Source of the DNA: Verrucomicrobiales bacterium
GTDB taxonomy: Bacteria > Verrucomicrobiota > Verrucomicrobiia > Verrucomicrobiales > DEV007
Direction of reading: 5' to 3'
Length of the DNA stretch: 64,000 nt
Assembly (NCBI GenBank): GCA_029212615.1
Contig: JARGPJ010000004.1
Location: 62,001 to 126,000, forward strand
Shown: positions 1 to 7,975 of the stretch, piece by piece
Layout of the letters: the number at the start of each line of letters is the position of its first letter
Numbering within the stretch: the stretch's first letter is position 1
Notes under the pieces: model-generated
What the model saw: only the letters and a program-made list of their open reading frames with translations
The model's database searches: none
What the model was told of the DNA's origin: nothing
Program-made: the position numbers and the translations under genes

Positions 1-228
1 CCACGGAGAAAAGGTCCAGCCATTCCAGACTGCATCATGAAGGTATTCAAAGGAAGTAATGTCATCTTCTTCAAAGTTACCTCCAGTGAACATTGCGCTT
101 CCTCCAATGTCCTGGGCAGTGAAAGTGGTAGTAGGAAATGGCGTCGCCGCCAGTGGCAAAGCAAAAAGCCCGAAGACGCTGCAAGCTGTCAATGCAGACA
201 AGCATTTGATCGTGTTAGTATTGGTCAT
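1..228 (-). CDS. exported protein of unknown function, 3' end beyond window
   Basis: Seventy-six codons read without a stop from an ATG at 228 down to the left edge, so the gene is truncated by the window. The first ~28 residues look like a Sec signal peptide (short polar N-region, then LSALTACSVFGLFALPLAA). After it comes a Thr-rich stretch and an acidic GGNFEEDD segment. No domain can be recognised from this fragment. There is no Shine-Dalgarno upstream of the ATG. It lies 34 bases downstream of the next minus-strand gene and may share its transcript. Confidence 0.55.
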   Translation of the reverse strand, partial: MTNTNTIKCLSALTACSVFGLFALPLAATPFPTTTFTAQDIGGSAMFTGGNFEEDDITSFEYLHDAVWNGWTFSPW

Positions 229-262
229 GATGTTAGGAGGAGAGGAAAAGTAAAATCAGGTC

Positions 263-1153
263 TCAACGTTCATAGGTTGAGTCACCCTGACGCCGCTGAA
301 ATGCTTCGTAGTCTTGACGCGAAGTCACTTCAAACGTCCACGAGCCCCCTTCCGGGATGTCTCCGACGAAGTTGCGCAAGTCCGTTTCGAGGCGTTCGCC
401 GGCAACACCCGAAAGGTAATCACCATCTGCGAGCAGAGCATAAATTCGCAGGCGAACCCCGTCAGATCGTTGCTCTGCACGTTCCATCGCAATGCGGGCA
501 AACGACTCTGCGTTTCGCAATTTCGGCAATTCTTCGCGCACAATGATTTCTGCATGCTGATCAGAAATACTGGCCATCATTCCTGAAAAAACCGGTGTCG
601 TCGGATTCTCTTTGAATTCGGTCATCCACGATCGGGTGACAAATTTATTCTCTTCAAAAATAATTTGCCGCTCCATGTAATTCACTGCTCGCTGAGGATC
701 GTCGAAGATCTTGGCAAGAGCCTCACGCTCTCGAATTCGCAGATTGTTATTTACAACGTCATCGTCCACCCCCGGAGAAAGACGGGGCCATTCCAATCCG
801 GCAGCCTTCAGAATTCTCGCCGCCTCATCAAAATCAAAATGATGAAGGTGAGAATGCGAATAGTTGGAGAACGAGACTTCTTCCTCATCAGCCTCATCAA
901 CTTCATCACCACGAACCGGAGTGACGACAGAAATGCAAACGTCGGAGTCATCAGATTCCAATAAGGTAACCGCCCCATCCCCGGGGGAAAGCGCTCCCGA
1001 AACGGCCTCGCTCTCCTCAGCAACTTTATCCTTCGCAGGCTTAAAGACAGCTAAGCCAACACCAACAATCAGACAGATGAGCGGGAGACCAATCCGCCAA
1101 TCGAACCACCTCCCACTGCGTAAAATCCCACGAGGATATTGTGCTTGCCCCAT
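263..1153 (-). CDS. membrane-anchored protein of unknown function
   Basis: A 296-residue protein with one N-terminal membrane segment (about residues 20-40, IGLPLICLIVGVGLAVF). It is followed by an acidic Ser/Glu/Asp-rich linker to about residue 105 and then a helical, charged C-terminal half. That topology suggests a short cytoplasmic tail with the bulk outside the membrane. I recognise no catalytic motif or family. The N-terminus is basic (QYPRGILRSGRWFDWR), as expected for an uncleaved anchor. It lies downstream of the nuclease gene on the same strand with a gap of about 113 bases. Confidence 0.6.
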   Translation of the reverse strand: MGQAQYPRGILRSGRWFDWRIGLPLICLIVGVGLAVFKPAKDKVAEESEAVSGALSPGDGAVTLLESDDSDVCISVVTPVRGDEVDEADEEEVSFSNYSHSHLHHFDFDEAARILKAAGLEWPRLSPGVDDDVVNNNLRIREREALAKIFDDPQRAVNYMERQIIFEENKFVTRSWMTEFKENPTTPVFSGMMASISDQHAEIIVREELPKLRNAESFARIAMERAEQRSDGVRLRIYALLADGDYLSGVAGERLETDLRNFVGDIPEGGSWTFEVTSRQDYEAFQRRQGDSTYER

Positions 1154-1266
1154 GGGAACATGATCAGACCACCAATCGCCACAACTGTGAATGCCTTACT
1201 CGGCCAATTAAATATCCCTAACAGAAATCAACTGCTAACAAACAGCTCAAAATACTTCTAACCGAC

Positions 1267-1965
1267 CTACAATCCCCAGGCCCCGCGATCGGCCTTTTGC
1301 GCTTTTCGCTCGAGATCCCTGAGCATGTCCCGATGATCAAAGAACTTCTTTCCATCGGGAGTGGGAACCGGATTCTGCTTGGATCCCGGCCCTTTGGTGT
1401 GAATGCGGGCGAGCCCGTTTTCAACGAGCTTTGAGCCGAAGTAGCTGCCATCCGCGAGTTCGACAAAACCGTAGTAGCGATCCCCATCGTAAACTTCTTC
1501 CCAGTAAGTGTAGACGGTGAAATTCTTACCTTTCAACTCCCGCTCCATGAACAGCTTAGCGGCTTTTCCCACCTCGACAGCCTGTTCCGATGAAATGCCG
1601 CCCATTTCCCGGGCCTGATCGGCGACGCGGCGCTGCTGATTTTCGTATCGATCACTGAGATACTTTTCGGGAGCATCCACAAAGTAGAGCCTCAGCTGAA
1701 TCTTCCGCCCACCGAGATCGACGAAAAAACTGTCCCCGTCGTTCCCTTCATCGTTGATGAGTTTCGCTCCCGCAAATTTGTCGTAGCCGTTTACCTTAGC
1801 CGAAGCAGCCTGGCCGCCGAGCGGATCTTTCTTAAGTACCGCTGACCCACTATCACTCTGCGAAGACGTGCTGGTCGTGCCACCGGTTTCCTGCCCGCGC
1901 TTAAGATAGACAACACCGGCGACCACGAGAATAACGACGAGTCGGATAATACGGGCCTTTTTCAT
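1267..1965 (-). CDS. SNase-like (thermonuclease-fold) nuclease, membrane-anchored or secreted
   Basis: A 232-residue protein with an N-terminal hydrophobic segment (residues 6-21), a Ser/Thr/Gly-rich linker and a staphylococcal-nuclease-like domain from about residue 65. Recognisable positions are the calcium-site Asp in DGDSF (D78), R92, D97 and E100 of LRLYFVDAPE, which match Arg35, Asp40 and Glu43 of staphylococcal nuclease. A GDRYYGFVEL stretch follows in the region of the second catalytic Arg; that alignment is less certain. The family cuts DNA or RNA phosphodiesters with Ca2+. The chosen ATG at 1965 gives a clean signal or anchor; an in-frame TTG at 1977 would add four residues. It follows aspS almost directly (13 bases from the aspS stop to this ATG), so co-transcription is likely. 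Confidence 0.82.
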   Translation of the reverse strand: MKKARIIRLVVILVVAGVVYLKRGQETGGTTSTSSQSDSGSAVLKKDPLGGQAASAKVNGYDKFAGAKLINDEGNDGDSFFVDLGGRKIQLRLYFVDAPEKYLSDRYENQQRRVADQAREMGGISSEQAVEVGKAAKLFMERELKGKNFTVYTYWEEVYDGDRYYGFVELADGSYFGSKLVENGLARIHTKGPGSKQNPVPTPDGKKFFDHRDMLRDLERKAQKADRGAWGL

Positions 1966-1978
1966 CACTTGAAACAAT

Positions 1979-3781
1979 TCAGTCTTTCTTCTCCTGGACT
2001 GTCGACTTCACATAGAGCTCACGGAGCTGTTTGAAATCAACTTCAGCCGGGCTTGATGACATGAGATCGACACCTTTGTTGTTCTTCGGAAAAGCAATCA
2101 CTTCGCGAATGCTATCTTCCTTACAAGCCAACATCACGAGACGATCAAGTCCAAGCGCGATCCCCGCGTGAGGCGGCGCACCGTATTGAAAAGCGCCGAG
2201 AATATGACCGAAGTTTTCAGCCTGCTCCTCTTCGCTGATACCGAGAACACTGAACATCTTCGCCTGAAGATCACCTTCGTGAATTCGAAGGCTACCACCA
2301 CCAAGCTCATTTCCATTCAGAACCACGTCGTAGGCGGCACCACGAATTTCACCCCATTTTGACTCGTCATCCAACAAGGCGACATCATCAGCGTGTGGAC
2401 GGGTGAAGGGGTGGTGAACCGCGTTCCATTTACCCTCCTCCTCATCGTAATCTAGCAGTGGGAAATCGATGACCCAATGAAAATCGAGTTCGTCCTCCTT
2501 GCCTTCGAGCCAATTGTTCATTTCGGCACATTCAAGACGAAGGCGGCCCAGGACATCGCAAACCGTGGCCCACTTATCACAACCGAAAAGGATCAAGTCG
2601 CCCTCTTCGATATTGAGATCTTTTTCAATCGCAGCGAGTTCAGCTTCGCTGAAAAATTTCACGATCGGGGAACGCCAGGTGTCATGCGCCGCCCCGCGAA
2701 CCTGGATATAGGCAAGTCCGCCTGCGCCGGCTTCCTTCGCGATCTCTTCAAGACGCTTAATCTGCCCGGTGGATACCCCTGCGAAACCTTTTGCATTGAT
2801 CGCGCGAACCACGCCTCCCCCTTCGATGGCACGTTTGAAAACACCGAATCCGGAATCTTTAAAATGCTCTGAGACATCAACGATCTCACAACCAATACGC
2901 CGCTCGGGCTTGTCGCTGCCGTATTTGTCCATTGCTTCCTGATGCGTGATCCGCGGAAACGGCGTCGGGACCTTAACCCCGCGGGCCTTTTCAAAAACAC
3001 TCGCGAGCATCGATTCGATCGTCGCGTAAATATCCTCTTCGGTCACGAAACTGGCTTCGATGTCGACCTGAGTGAACTCGGGCTGACGATCAGCACGAAG
3101 ATCTTCATCGCGAAAACAACGGGCAATCTGAAAGTAGCGTTCAACACCGGCGACCATGAGGAGCTGCTTGTACTGCTGCGGTGCCTGAGGAAGGGCGTAA
3201 AACTTGCCGGGGCTCAATCGTGAGGGCACGAGAAAATCACGGGCACCTTCCGGTGTCGATTTCGAAAGAACCGGTGTTTCGATTTCGAGAAACCCCTGAT
3301 CATCGAGTGTGTCCCGGATCGCTTTCGTGATCTCGTGACGCGTGCGCAGGTTCTTCGCCATGCGGGGACGACGGAGGTCGAGATAACGGTGCTTCATCCG
3401 CAGATCTTCATTGCTCAACTCTTTATCGAGTTGAAACGGAAGGACTTCCGACTTGTTAAGAATCTTCAGCTCAGTCGCGACGATTTCGATCTCACCGGTC
3501 TCGATCGCATCGTTAAAGGTGGACTCACCATCCAGCTCAGGGCGAATTTCCACTTTACCGGTGATTTGAACGACATCTTCACCCCGGAGTTTCTGACTGA
3601 GATCAGCTGCCTCAGCACTTTCCTCGGAGCGAAAAACGCACTGAGTGACGCCTTCACGATCGCGAATATCGATGAAAATAACACCTCCCTGATCTCGCTT
3701 CGTATTAACCCATCCCACAAGTGTGGCTGTCTCGCCGGCATCAGATTTCCGGAGTTGGTTGCAGTGGTGAGTTCGGTACAT
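1979..3781 (-). CDS. aspS: aspartyl-tRNA synthetase
   Basis: A 600-residue class IIb synthetase that attaches Asp to tRNA-Asp, at full bacterial length. The N-terminal OB anticodon-binding domain carries VGWVNTKRDQGGVIFIDIRDREG. The catalytic core has motif 2 (QIARCFRDEDLRADRQPEFTQ) and motif 3 (GIALGLDRLVML). A bacterial-type insertion domain lies between, from about residue 290. The start ATG begins MYRTHHCNQL, typical of bacterial AspRS. The sequence alone does not say whether it is discriminating or also charges tRNA-Asn. It follows the zinc-ribbon gene with a 95-base spacer and precedes the nuclease. Confidence 0.97.
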   Translation of the reverse strand: MYRTHHCNQLRKSDAGETATLVGWVNTKRDQGGVIFIDIRDREGVTQCVFRSEESAEAADLSQKLRGEDVVQITGKVEIRPELDGESTFNDAIETGEIEIVATELKILNKSEVLPFQLDKELSNEDLRMKHRYLDLRRPRMAKNLRTRHEITKAIRDTLDDQGFLEIETPVLSKSTPEGARDFLVPSRLSPGKFYALPQAPQQYKQLLMVAGVERYFQIARCFRDEDLRADRQPEFTQVDIEASFVTEEDIYATIESMLASVFEKARGVKVPTPFPRITHQEAMDKYGSDKPERRIGCEIVDVSEHFKDSGFGVFKRAIEGGGVVRAINAKGFAGVSTGQIKRLEEIAKEAGAGGLAYIQVRGAAHDTWRSPIVKFFSEAELAAIEKDLNIEEGDLILFGCDKWATVCDVLGRLRLECAEMNNWLEGKEDELDFHWVIDFPLLDYDEEEGKWNAVHHPFTRPHADDVALLDDESKWGEIRGAAYDVVLNGNELGGGSLRIHEGDLQAKMFSVLGISEEEQAENFGHILGAFQYGAPPHAGIALGLDRLVMLACKEDSIREVIAFPKNNKGVDLMSSSPAEVDFKQLRELYVKSTVQEKKD

Positions 3782-3876
3782 GGTATTCCTGAGTCAAATA
3801 AGCCGCGGTTCGCGGAAGGCGGTGAAAATACAGCCGCTTAGCAAGGGTGCAAGCGGGGTTTAGAATCAGGAATTTC

Positions 3877-4614
3877 TCAATAATCGCCGCGATTCTTTCC
3901 GACCGAGTCGTCGGTCCACCAGTAGAGGATACGACCGCAGTTTTCGCAGGTAGTGATTTTCTTCTCTGCTTTGACCTCGACGACCGTCGACTTGGTCACT
4001 TTCGTATGACAGCCGTTGCAGACTTCATCAATCAAACCAACGACAGCCTGACCGGCTTTGGCGTTAAAAAGTCGGTCGTAAGTGTAAAGGAGATCATCTT
4101 CGAGGGCTTCAGCATGGCCTGCCCGGGTCACCTTTTCCGCTTCGATATCTGAGGTGATTTTTTTAGCGAGCGAGCCCAGGTCTTCTATTTCCTCGACAAC
4201 TGACTGCTCGTTCTCTTTGAGTTTTTCGCGGGCGGTATTGAAAGCTTTACGTTGCTCTTCGGCCTGCTCCATGAGCTCGATTTCCTGATCTTCGAGTCCC
4301 GAAATCTCTTCACCGTAGCGCTCGATCTCTGTCCCCATGCGACGGAATTCCTCGTTTTTCTTCGTCTCAAACTGCTGAACTTTCAGCTTCGTGATGCTGT
4401 CGCGCCGCGTCTCGACATCGAGCTCAAGGTTCTTAATCGCCACTTCGACCTGCTGAAGTGCTGCCTTCGCTTCTTCTAAAGCGTTCTGATCTTCGGTCAG
4501 TTTATCCCTGATCGATTCTTCCTCTCCCGGAATACCCGCTAATTCTTTCGTTAGCGAAGCAATTTTTTGATCGTGATGTTGAACACGGAGGAGTTTCTCG
4601 ACTTCGGGGAGCAT
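3877..4614 (-). CDS. coiled-coil protein with C-terminal C4 zinc ribbon
   Basis: A 245-residue cytoplasmic protein. Residues about 10-165 are a long, highly charged coiled coil, and the C-terminus holds a zinc ribbon formed by CNGCHTK and CENCGR Cys pairs. This is the architecture of the COG1579 family, widespread in bacteria and thought to bind nucleic acid, though without a firm function. The ATG at 4614 (MLPEVEKLLRVQHHD) matches the family's usual N-terminus; an upstream in-frame ATG at 4674 would add a non-conserved leader. It sits between a DUF1802 gene and aspS on the same strand. Confidence 0.85.
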   Translation of the reverse strand: MLPEVEKLLRVQHHDQKIASLTKELAGIPGEEESIRDKLTEDQNALEEAKAALQQVEVAIKNLELDVETRRDSITKLKVQQFETKKNEEFRRMGTEIERYGEEISGLEDQEIELMEQAEEQRKAFNTAREKLKENEQSVVEEIEDLGSLAKKITSDIEAEKVTRAGHAEALEDDLLYTYDRLFNAKAGQAVVGLIDEVCNGCHTKVTKSTVVEVKAEKKITTCENCGRILYWWTDDSVGKNRGDY

Positions 4615-4675
4615 GATGTTGTTTCGCAAGGATTCGGTCGCCCCAATGAAACCGCAGGTCCTGTGATTTGCCAAT

Positions 4676-5254
4676 CTAAATCAACCAATCAGGAAGCCCG
4701 CAGGCAGGTTTGACTTCGCTTGCTGTTTCGAGGTGCTTTTTCCATCCTCCGTTTTCGTCTTCAGGCAACCCGAACCAGGAACGACATCCGCCAAAAGTCT
4801 TGCGATCCGCCAAAACCCAAGGCTCAACGAGTGGGAATGTTTTTACCACTGCATATGACAAACCGGGCTCATCACCCCATTCAAAACGTTCACGAATGAT
4901 CTCCTCCGTCCAGATATGATAAGGTTCGAGACGCAAAACTTCCTCCCAATCAGTGAGACGCCCGGCACTGATCGTTTCTACATAAACCGAAAAAGCAACC
5001 TCACCGTCTCCTGCGCCAGCCGGAAGAATCTTCCTTTCACTTCCACTTTCGTCCGGCTTCACCTGCTTCGATTGCTCATGAAAGAGGCTCGGAAAGAGAA
5101 AAAAACGGTCGTGGATCCATTGAAATCCCGTTTTTCCCTCAGAAATACCCCCTTTTCGCAAGATCACCGATTGTTCGCCTGACGCCAGGGCATCAGAGAT
5201 CAGTTGCCACTCTTTGAAGGCCACGGGACGCCAGTTTGGATCGGAAAGATTCAT
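4676..5254 (-). CDS. DUF1802 family protein
   Basis: A 192-residue soluble protein with the DUF1802 hallmarks: FKEWQLISDALASGEQSVI near the start, then ILRKGGISEG and FFLFPSLFHEQ by about residue 60. The biochemical role of the family is unknown. No signal peptide or membrane segment is visible. It is the first gene of the minus-strand group running through the zinc-ribbon gene to aspS and the nuclease. The tRNA-His gene on the opposite strand starts about 130 bases upstream of it. Confidence 0.8.
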   Translation of the reverse strand: MNLSDPNWRPVAFKEWQLISDALASGEQSVILRKGGISEGKTGFQWIHDRFFLFPSLFHEQSKQVKPDESGSERKILPAGAGDGEVAFSVYVETISAGRLTDWEEVLRLEPYHIWTEEIIRERFEWGDEPGLSYAVVKTFPLVEPWVLADRKTFGGCRSWFGLPEDENGGWKKHLETASEVKPACGLPDWLI

Positions 5255-5387
5255 GATTTAAAATAGAGAACGATTCCGTCTGCTCATTCATTTTGCAAGA
5301 GCATCAAAATTTCCGCTGGAAAATGAAACGGGATGACTTAATTTCGCTCTCTGCCGGAAAACCGACTCAGGTCAGCTTTCTGCAGAT

Positions 5388-5463
5388 GGTGGCTGTAGCT
5401 CAGGGGTAGAGCCCCGGTTTGTGGTACCGGTTGTCGCGGGTTCAAATCCCGTCAGCCACCCCA
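5388..5463 (+). tRNA. tRNA-His (GTG anticodon)
   Basis: A cloverleaf can be drawn by eye: G-1 at 5388, acceptor GTGGCTG (5389-5395) paired with CAGCCAC (5453-5459), C73 opposite G-1, and encoded CCA at 5461-5463. The anticodon stem is CCGGT/ACCGG with loop TTGTGGT, putting the GTG anticodon at 5421-5423. GGTTCAAATCC forms the T arm. The extra G-1:C73 pair is the identity element of bacterial tRNA-His and supports the call. rnc starts 52 bases downstream. Confidence 0.97.
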
Positions 5464-5503
5464 TTTTTCCCTTTCTTCAACGCGAAGACTTCGTTAAGGG
5501 ATA

Positions 5504-5508
5504 GGAGG
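5504..5508 (+). promoter_or_regulatory. Shine-Dalgarno GGAGG deciding the rnc start
   Basis: GGAGG lies 6 bases upstream of a GTG at 5515. This is ideal spacing and makes GTG 5515 a better start than the ATG at 5542, which has no such site. Strong SD sites are uncommon in this window. Confidence 0.75.
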
Positions 5509-5514
5509 ATTAAA

Positions 5515-6240
5515 GTGCTCGAAGGAGCCTCTCATAGACGGATGGAATCTCTCGAAAAACGCATTGGCTACCGGTTTAAGAATTCCGTTCTCCTCAAAGA
5601 AGCACTGACGCACCCCAGTCTCGCCTACGAAACCAAAAAACCACGCTTCGACAATCAACGTCTCGAATATCTTGGCGATGCGGTCATTCAGTTGATTCTC
5701 ACCAACGAACTTTTTCATCTTTTCCCGAAATTCAGCGAAGGAAAACTCACAAAACTCCGCAGTCGACTCGTCTCAAAAGAGGCCCTCTGTCGCTTCGCGG
5801 AAAAAATCGAACTGGGTCAACACCTCCTCCTCGGTAAAGGCGAAGCCTCCAGTGGCGGACGTGAACGACCCAGCAACCTCGCCGATGCCATGGAAGCACT
5901 CTCCGGAGCGATCTATCTCGACGGAGGCCTTGCTCCGGCTGAAGCCTTTATCCTGAATAATTTTAGGGAATTCATCGAGGCGATCGCCCGCGAACCGGAA
6001 GAAAATAATCCTAAAGGAGAACTCCAGGAACAGTTGCAGTCCATCAAGGCAACCAGCCCCTCATATCGAGTAATCTCACAGGAGGGTCCGGATCACGAAA
6101 AGATTTTCGTTTCGGAAGTTACCTGGGAAGGCCTGAAACTGGGTCGCGGGGAAGGATCGAGCAAAAAAGAGGCGGAAGTCAGCGCCGCCGCTGCCGCCTT
6201 AAAAGAGAAACGATGGGCAGGCTTTAAAAGCTGTGAATAA
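5515..6240 (+). CDS. rnc: ribonuclease III
   Basis: A 241-residue double-strand-specific endoribonuclease acting in rRNA processing and antisense decay. The catalytic domain carries the RNase III signature NQRLEYLGDAVI (about residues 48-59), with its metal-binding Glu and Asp, and the second acidic cluster in DAMEALSGAIYLDGG. The dsRNA-binding domain fills the last ~75 residues (PKGELQEQLQ through GEGSSKKEAEVSAAAAAL). The GTG start is chosen for its GGAGG site; starting at ATG 5542 would give 232 residues beginning MESLEKRIGYRF. The gene follows tRNA-His and may be read from the same promoter. The downstream neighbour is convergent. Confidence 0.96.
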   Translation: MLEGASHRRMESLEKRIGYRFKNSVLLKEALTHPSLAYETKKPRFDNQRLEYLGDAVIQLILTNELFHLFPKFSEGKLTKLRSRLVSKEALCRFAEKIELGQHLLLGKGEASSGGRERPSNLADAMEALSGAIYLDGGLAPAEAFILNNFREFIEAIAREPEENNPKGELQEQLQSIKATSPSYRVISQEGPDHEKIFVSEVTWEGLKLGRGEGSSKKEAEVSAAAAALKEKRWAGFKSCE

Positions 6241-6437
6241 GTGGTGAACACTTCGGAAGAAATGAGAAAGAACTGAGGTTATTCGGAAAGAAGGCCCATT
6301 CATTCAGGCTCTCTTTCACCCTTATTGACAGTTTTGTTACATTCTTAATTTATTCATCGTCAGATACTTATGGCGGTAACTGAGAGTTATTCACGACTAT
6401 AATAAGATGAATGATTTCCTTAAAAAATTAATCTCTT

Positions 6438-7385
6438 CTATAAGGGTGTGAACAAGTGGGATTTCCTCAAATGATCCATCACCTGAGACACCTCAATCTT
6501 CTGCATCATTCTTTCAGGTGAACGAAAGACTTCCATCACGGAAGAGGCAGGAGCCCAGACTTCCGGATCAGTTGGCCCGAAGAGAAGCAGTCCCGGTATT
6601 CCTGTGCTACCGGCGAGATGGGATATGCCACTGTCATTGCCGAGGTAGAAATCCAGTTGTCCAAAAGTAGCACCCAGGTCGGTGAGTGATTTCCCGTAAA
6701 GATGAGCAAAGGGAAGCCCTCTTTCTCTGAGAAGGTCGAGGAAGCGATCGATCTGTTCATACTCAGCTTCACCGCTGGTAACGACAAATTCGACTCCTTC
6801 TTTGGCTGAATGGATTTCAGAAAGAAGGTCAGCCCAGGCTTCGAAAGGCCAGTTCTTGGTGGGGCTTCCACTTCCCGGATGGATACCGATACGATATGCT
6901 CCGGTTTTCGAAATGAGAGCAGGCGAATCGGATGGATAGGTGAGAGACAGCTCAGGGTCGTCGAGAAAGAGCGCGAGCTGGCTGAGAGGCTCAGCCAGCT
7001 GAAGAGCGGCGGGAGTGGCAGGAGCATCATTAGAGGGCTTAAATGGACCCACGAGGAGCGTTTTGACTCCAGCGCGTTCGAGATTGCCGGCAAAGAATCC
7101 GTCGGGATCGTAGAGGTAGCTGATGACGACGTCGAATTCGGCGAGAAAGCGGCACCATTCCCCGTCAAGTTCCGCCCGGGGGGCAAAGAAGGTCGCTAAT
7201 TTCGCGTCTTCGATGGATCGCGTTTCGTTGACCAACCCGGTGACTTTGGCGAGTTCGGTGATCGATTGGTAGCCGAGGACGGTGAGTTGATTATCCGGCA
7301 ATTGTTCTTTCACCAGTTTAATTGCCGGCATCGTGAGGATGAAATCACCGACTGCTCCGCCGCGGATGAAAAGAATCTTTCCCAT
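6438..7385 (-). CDS. glycosyltransferase family 9 (heptosyltransferase-like)
   Basis: A 315-residue protein of the GT9 family, which transfers heptose or a related sugar from an ADP-sugar during lipopolysaccharide core assembly at the inner face of the cytoplasmic membrane. The N-terminal Rossmann half starts ILFIRGGAVGDFILTMPAIKLVK. The C-terminal half carries IGIHPGSGSPTKNWP and the donor-site loop LGNDSGISHLAGSTGIPGLLLFGPTDP. The exact donor and acceptor cannot be read from sequence. Its start is 6 bases after the gluconokinase stop, so it is probably the last gene of the 7.4-10.8 kb operon. Confidence 0.88.
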   Translation of the reverse strand: MGKILFIRGGAVGDFILTMPAIKLVKEQLPDNQLTVLGYQSITELAKVTGLVNETRSIEDAKLATFFAPRAELDGEWCRFLAEFDVVISYLYDPDGFFAGNLERAGVKTLLVGPFKPSNDAPATPAALQLAEPLSQLALFLDDPELSLTYPSDSPALISKTGAYRIGIHPGSGSPTKNWPFEAWADLLSEIHSAKEGVEFVVTSGEAEYEQIDRFLDLLRERGLPFAHLYGKSLTDLGATFGQLDFYLGNDSGISHLAGSTGIPGLLLFGPTDPEVWAPASSVMEVFRSPERMMQKIEVSQVMDHLRKSHLFTPL

Positions 7386-7391
7386 GATTGC

Positions 7392-7892
7392 TTATTCGAG
7401 CCACTCTAGAATCTCCCGGAGAATTTCCCCTGGTGATTTCTCGATTGAGATGGTGAGAAGATTTTTCGAAGCACCCGGTTCTTCGAGGGTGGCGAACTGA
7501 CTCTGCAGCAAATCTGAAGTCATGTATTCGTGATCACGAGCATCCATTCGTGATTTGATGAGTTCATAACTTCCTTTGAGGAAAACGAGGCGATAGTCAT
7601 CGAACGATTTGAAGAGGTAATCGCGGTGGATTTGTTTCAGGGCGGAACAGGAAAGAATGGGTGTTTGCCCGGTGGTGAGAGTGTCTTTTGCCGTGGCGAT
7701 GATGATATCGAACCACGGCCAGCGGTCATCATCGTTCAGGGGGATTCCCTGCCCCATTTTCGCTTTATTTGCAGCCGGGTGAAAAGAGTCCCCTTCCAGA
7801 TAGGCGCCGTTGAGGGAGTGAGCGAGTTGGCTCGCAATCGTCGTTTTTCCGCAGCCGGAGACGCCCATAATGACGATGAAAGGTCGATTCAT
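7392..7892 (-). CDS. gluconokinase
   Basis: A 166-residue P-loop kinase that phosphorylates D-gluconate to 6-phosphogluconate. The Walker A motif is GVSGCGKTT near residue 10. It is followed by LEGDSFHPAANKAKMGQGIPLNDDDRWPW, split over the substrate site, which is the GntK/IdnK signature, and by SCSALKQIHRDYL. Length matches the family (160-175). The ATG at 7892 is chosen because the P-loop follows directly; the open frame upstream does not resemble protein. Position after an enolase-superfamily gene suggests a sugar-acid pathway. Confidence 0.92.
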   Translation of the reverse strand: MNRPFIVIMGVSGCGKTTIASQLAHSLNGAYLEGDSFHPAANKAKMGQGIPLNDDDRWPWFDIIIATAKDTLTTGQTPILSCSALKQIHRDYLFKSFDDYRLVFLKGSYELIKSRMDARDHEYMTSDLLQSQFATLEEPGASKNLLTISIEKSPGEILREILEWLE

Positions 7893-7975
7893 TAGTTTTC
7901 GTGGGTGAAGGAGAGATTTGGTCGAGTGCGGCGGCTCAGCGGTCGAGGTGAAACTCGACCCTCCAGAGAAAATCG

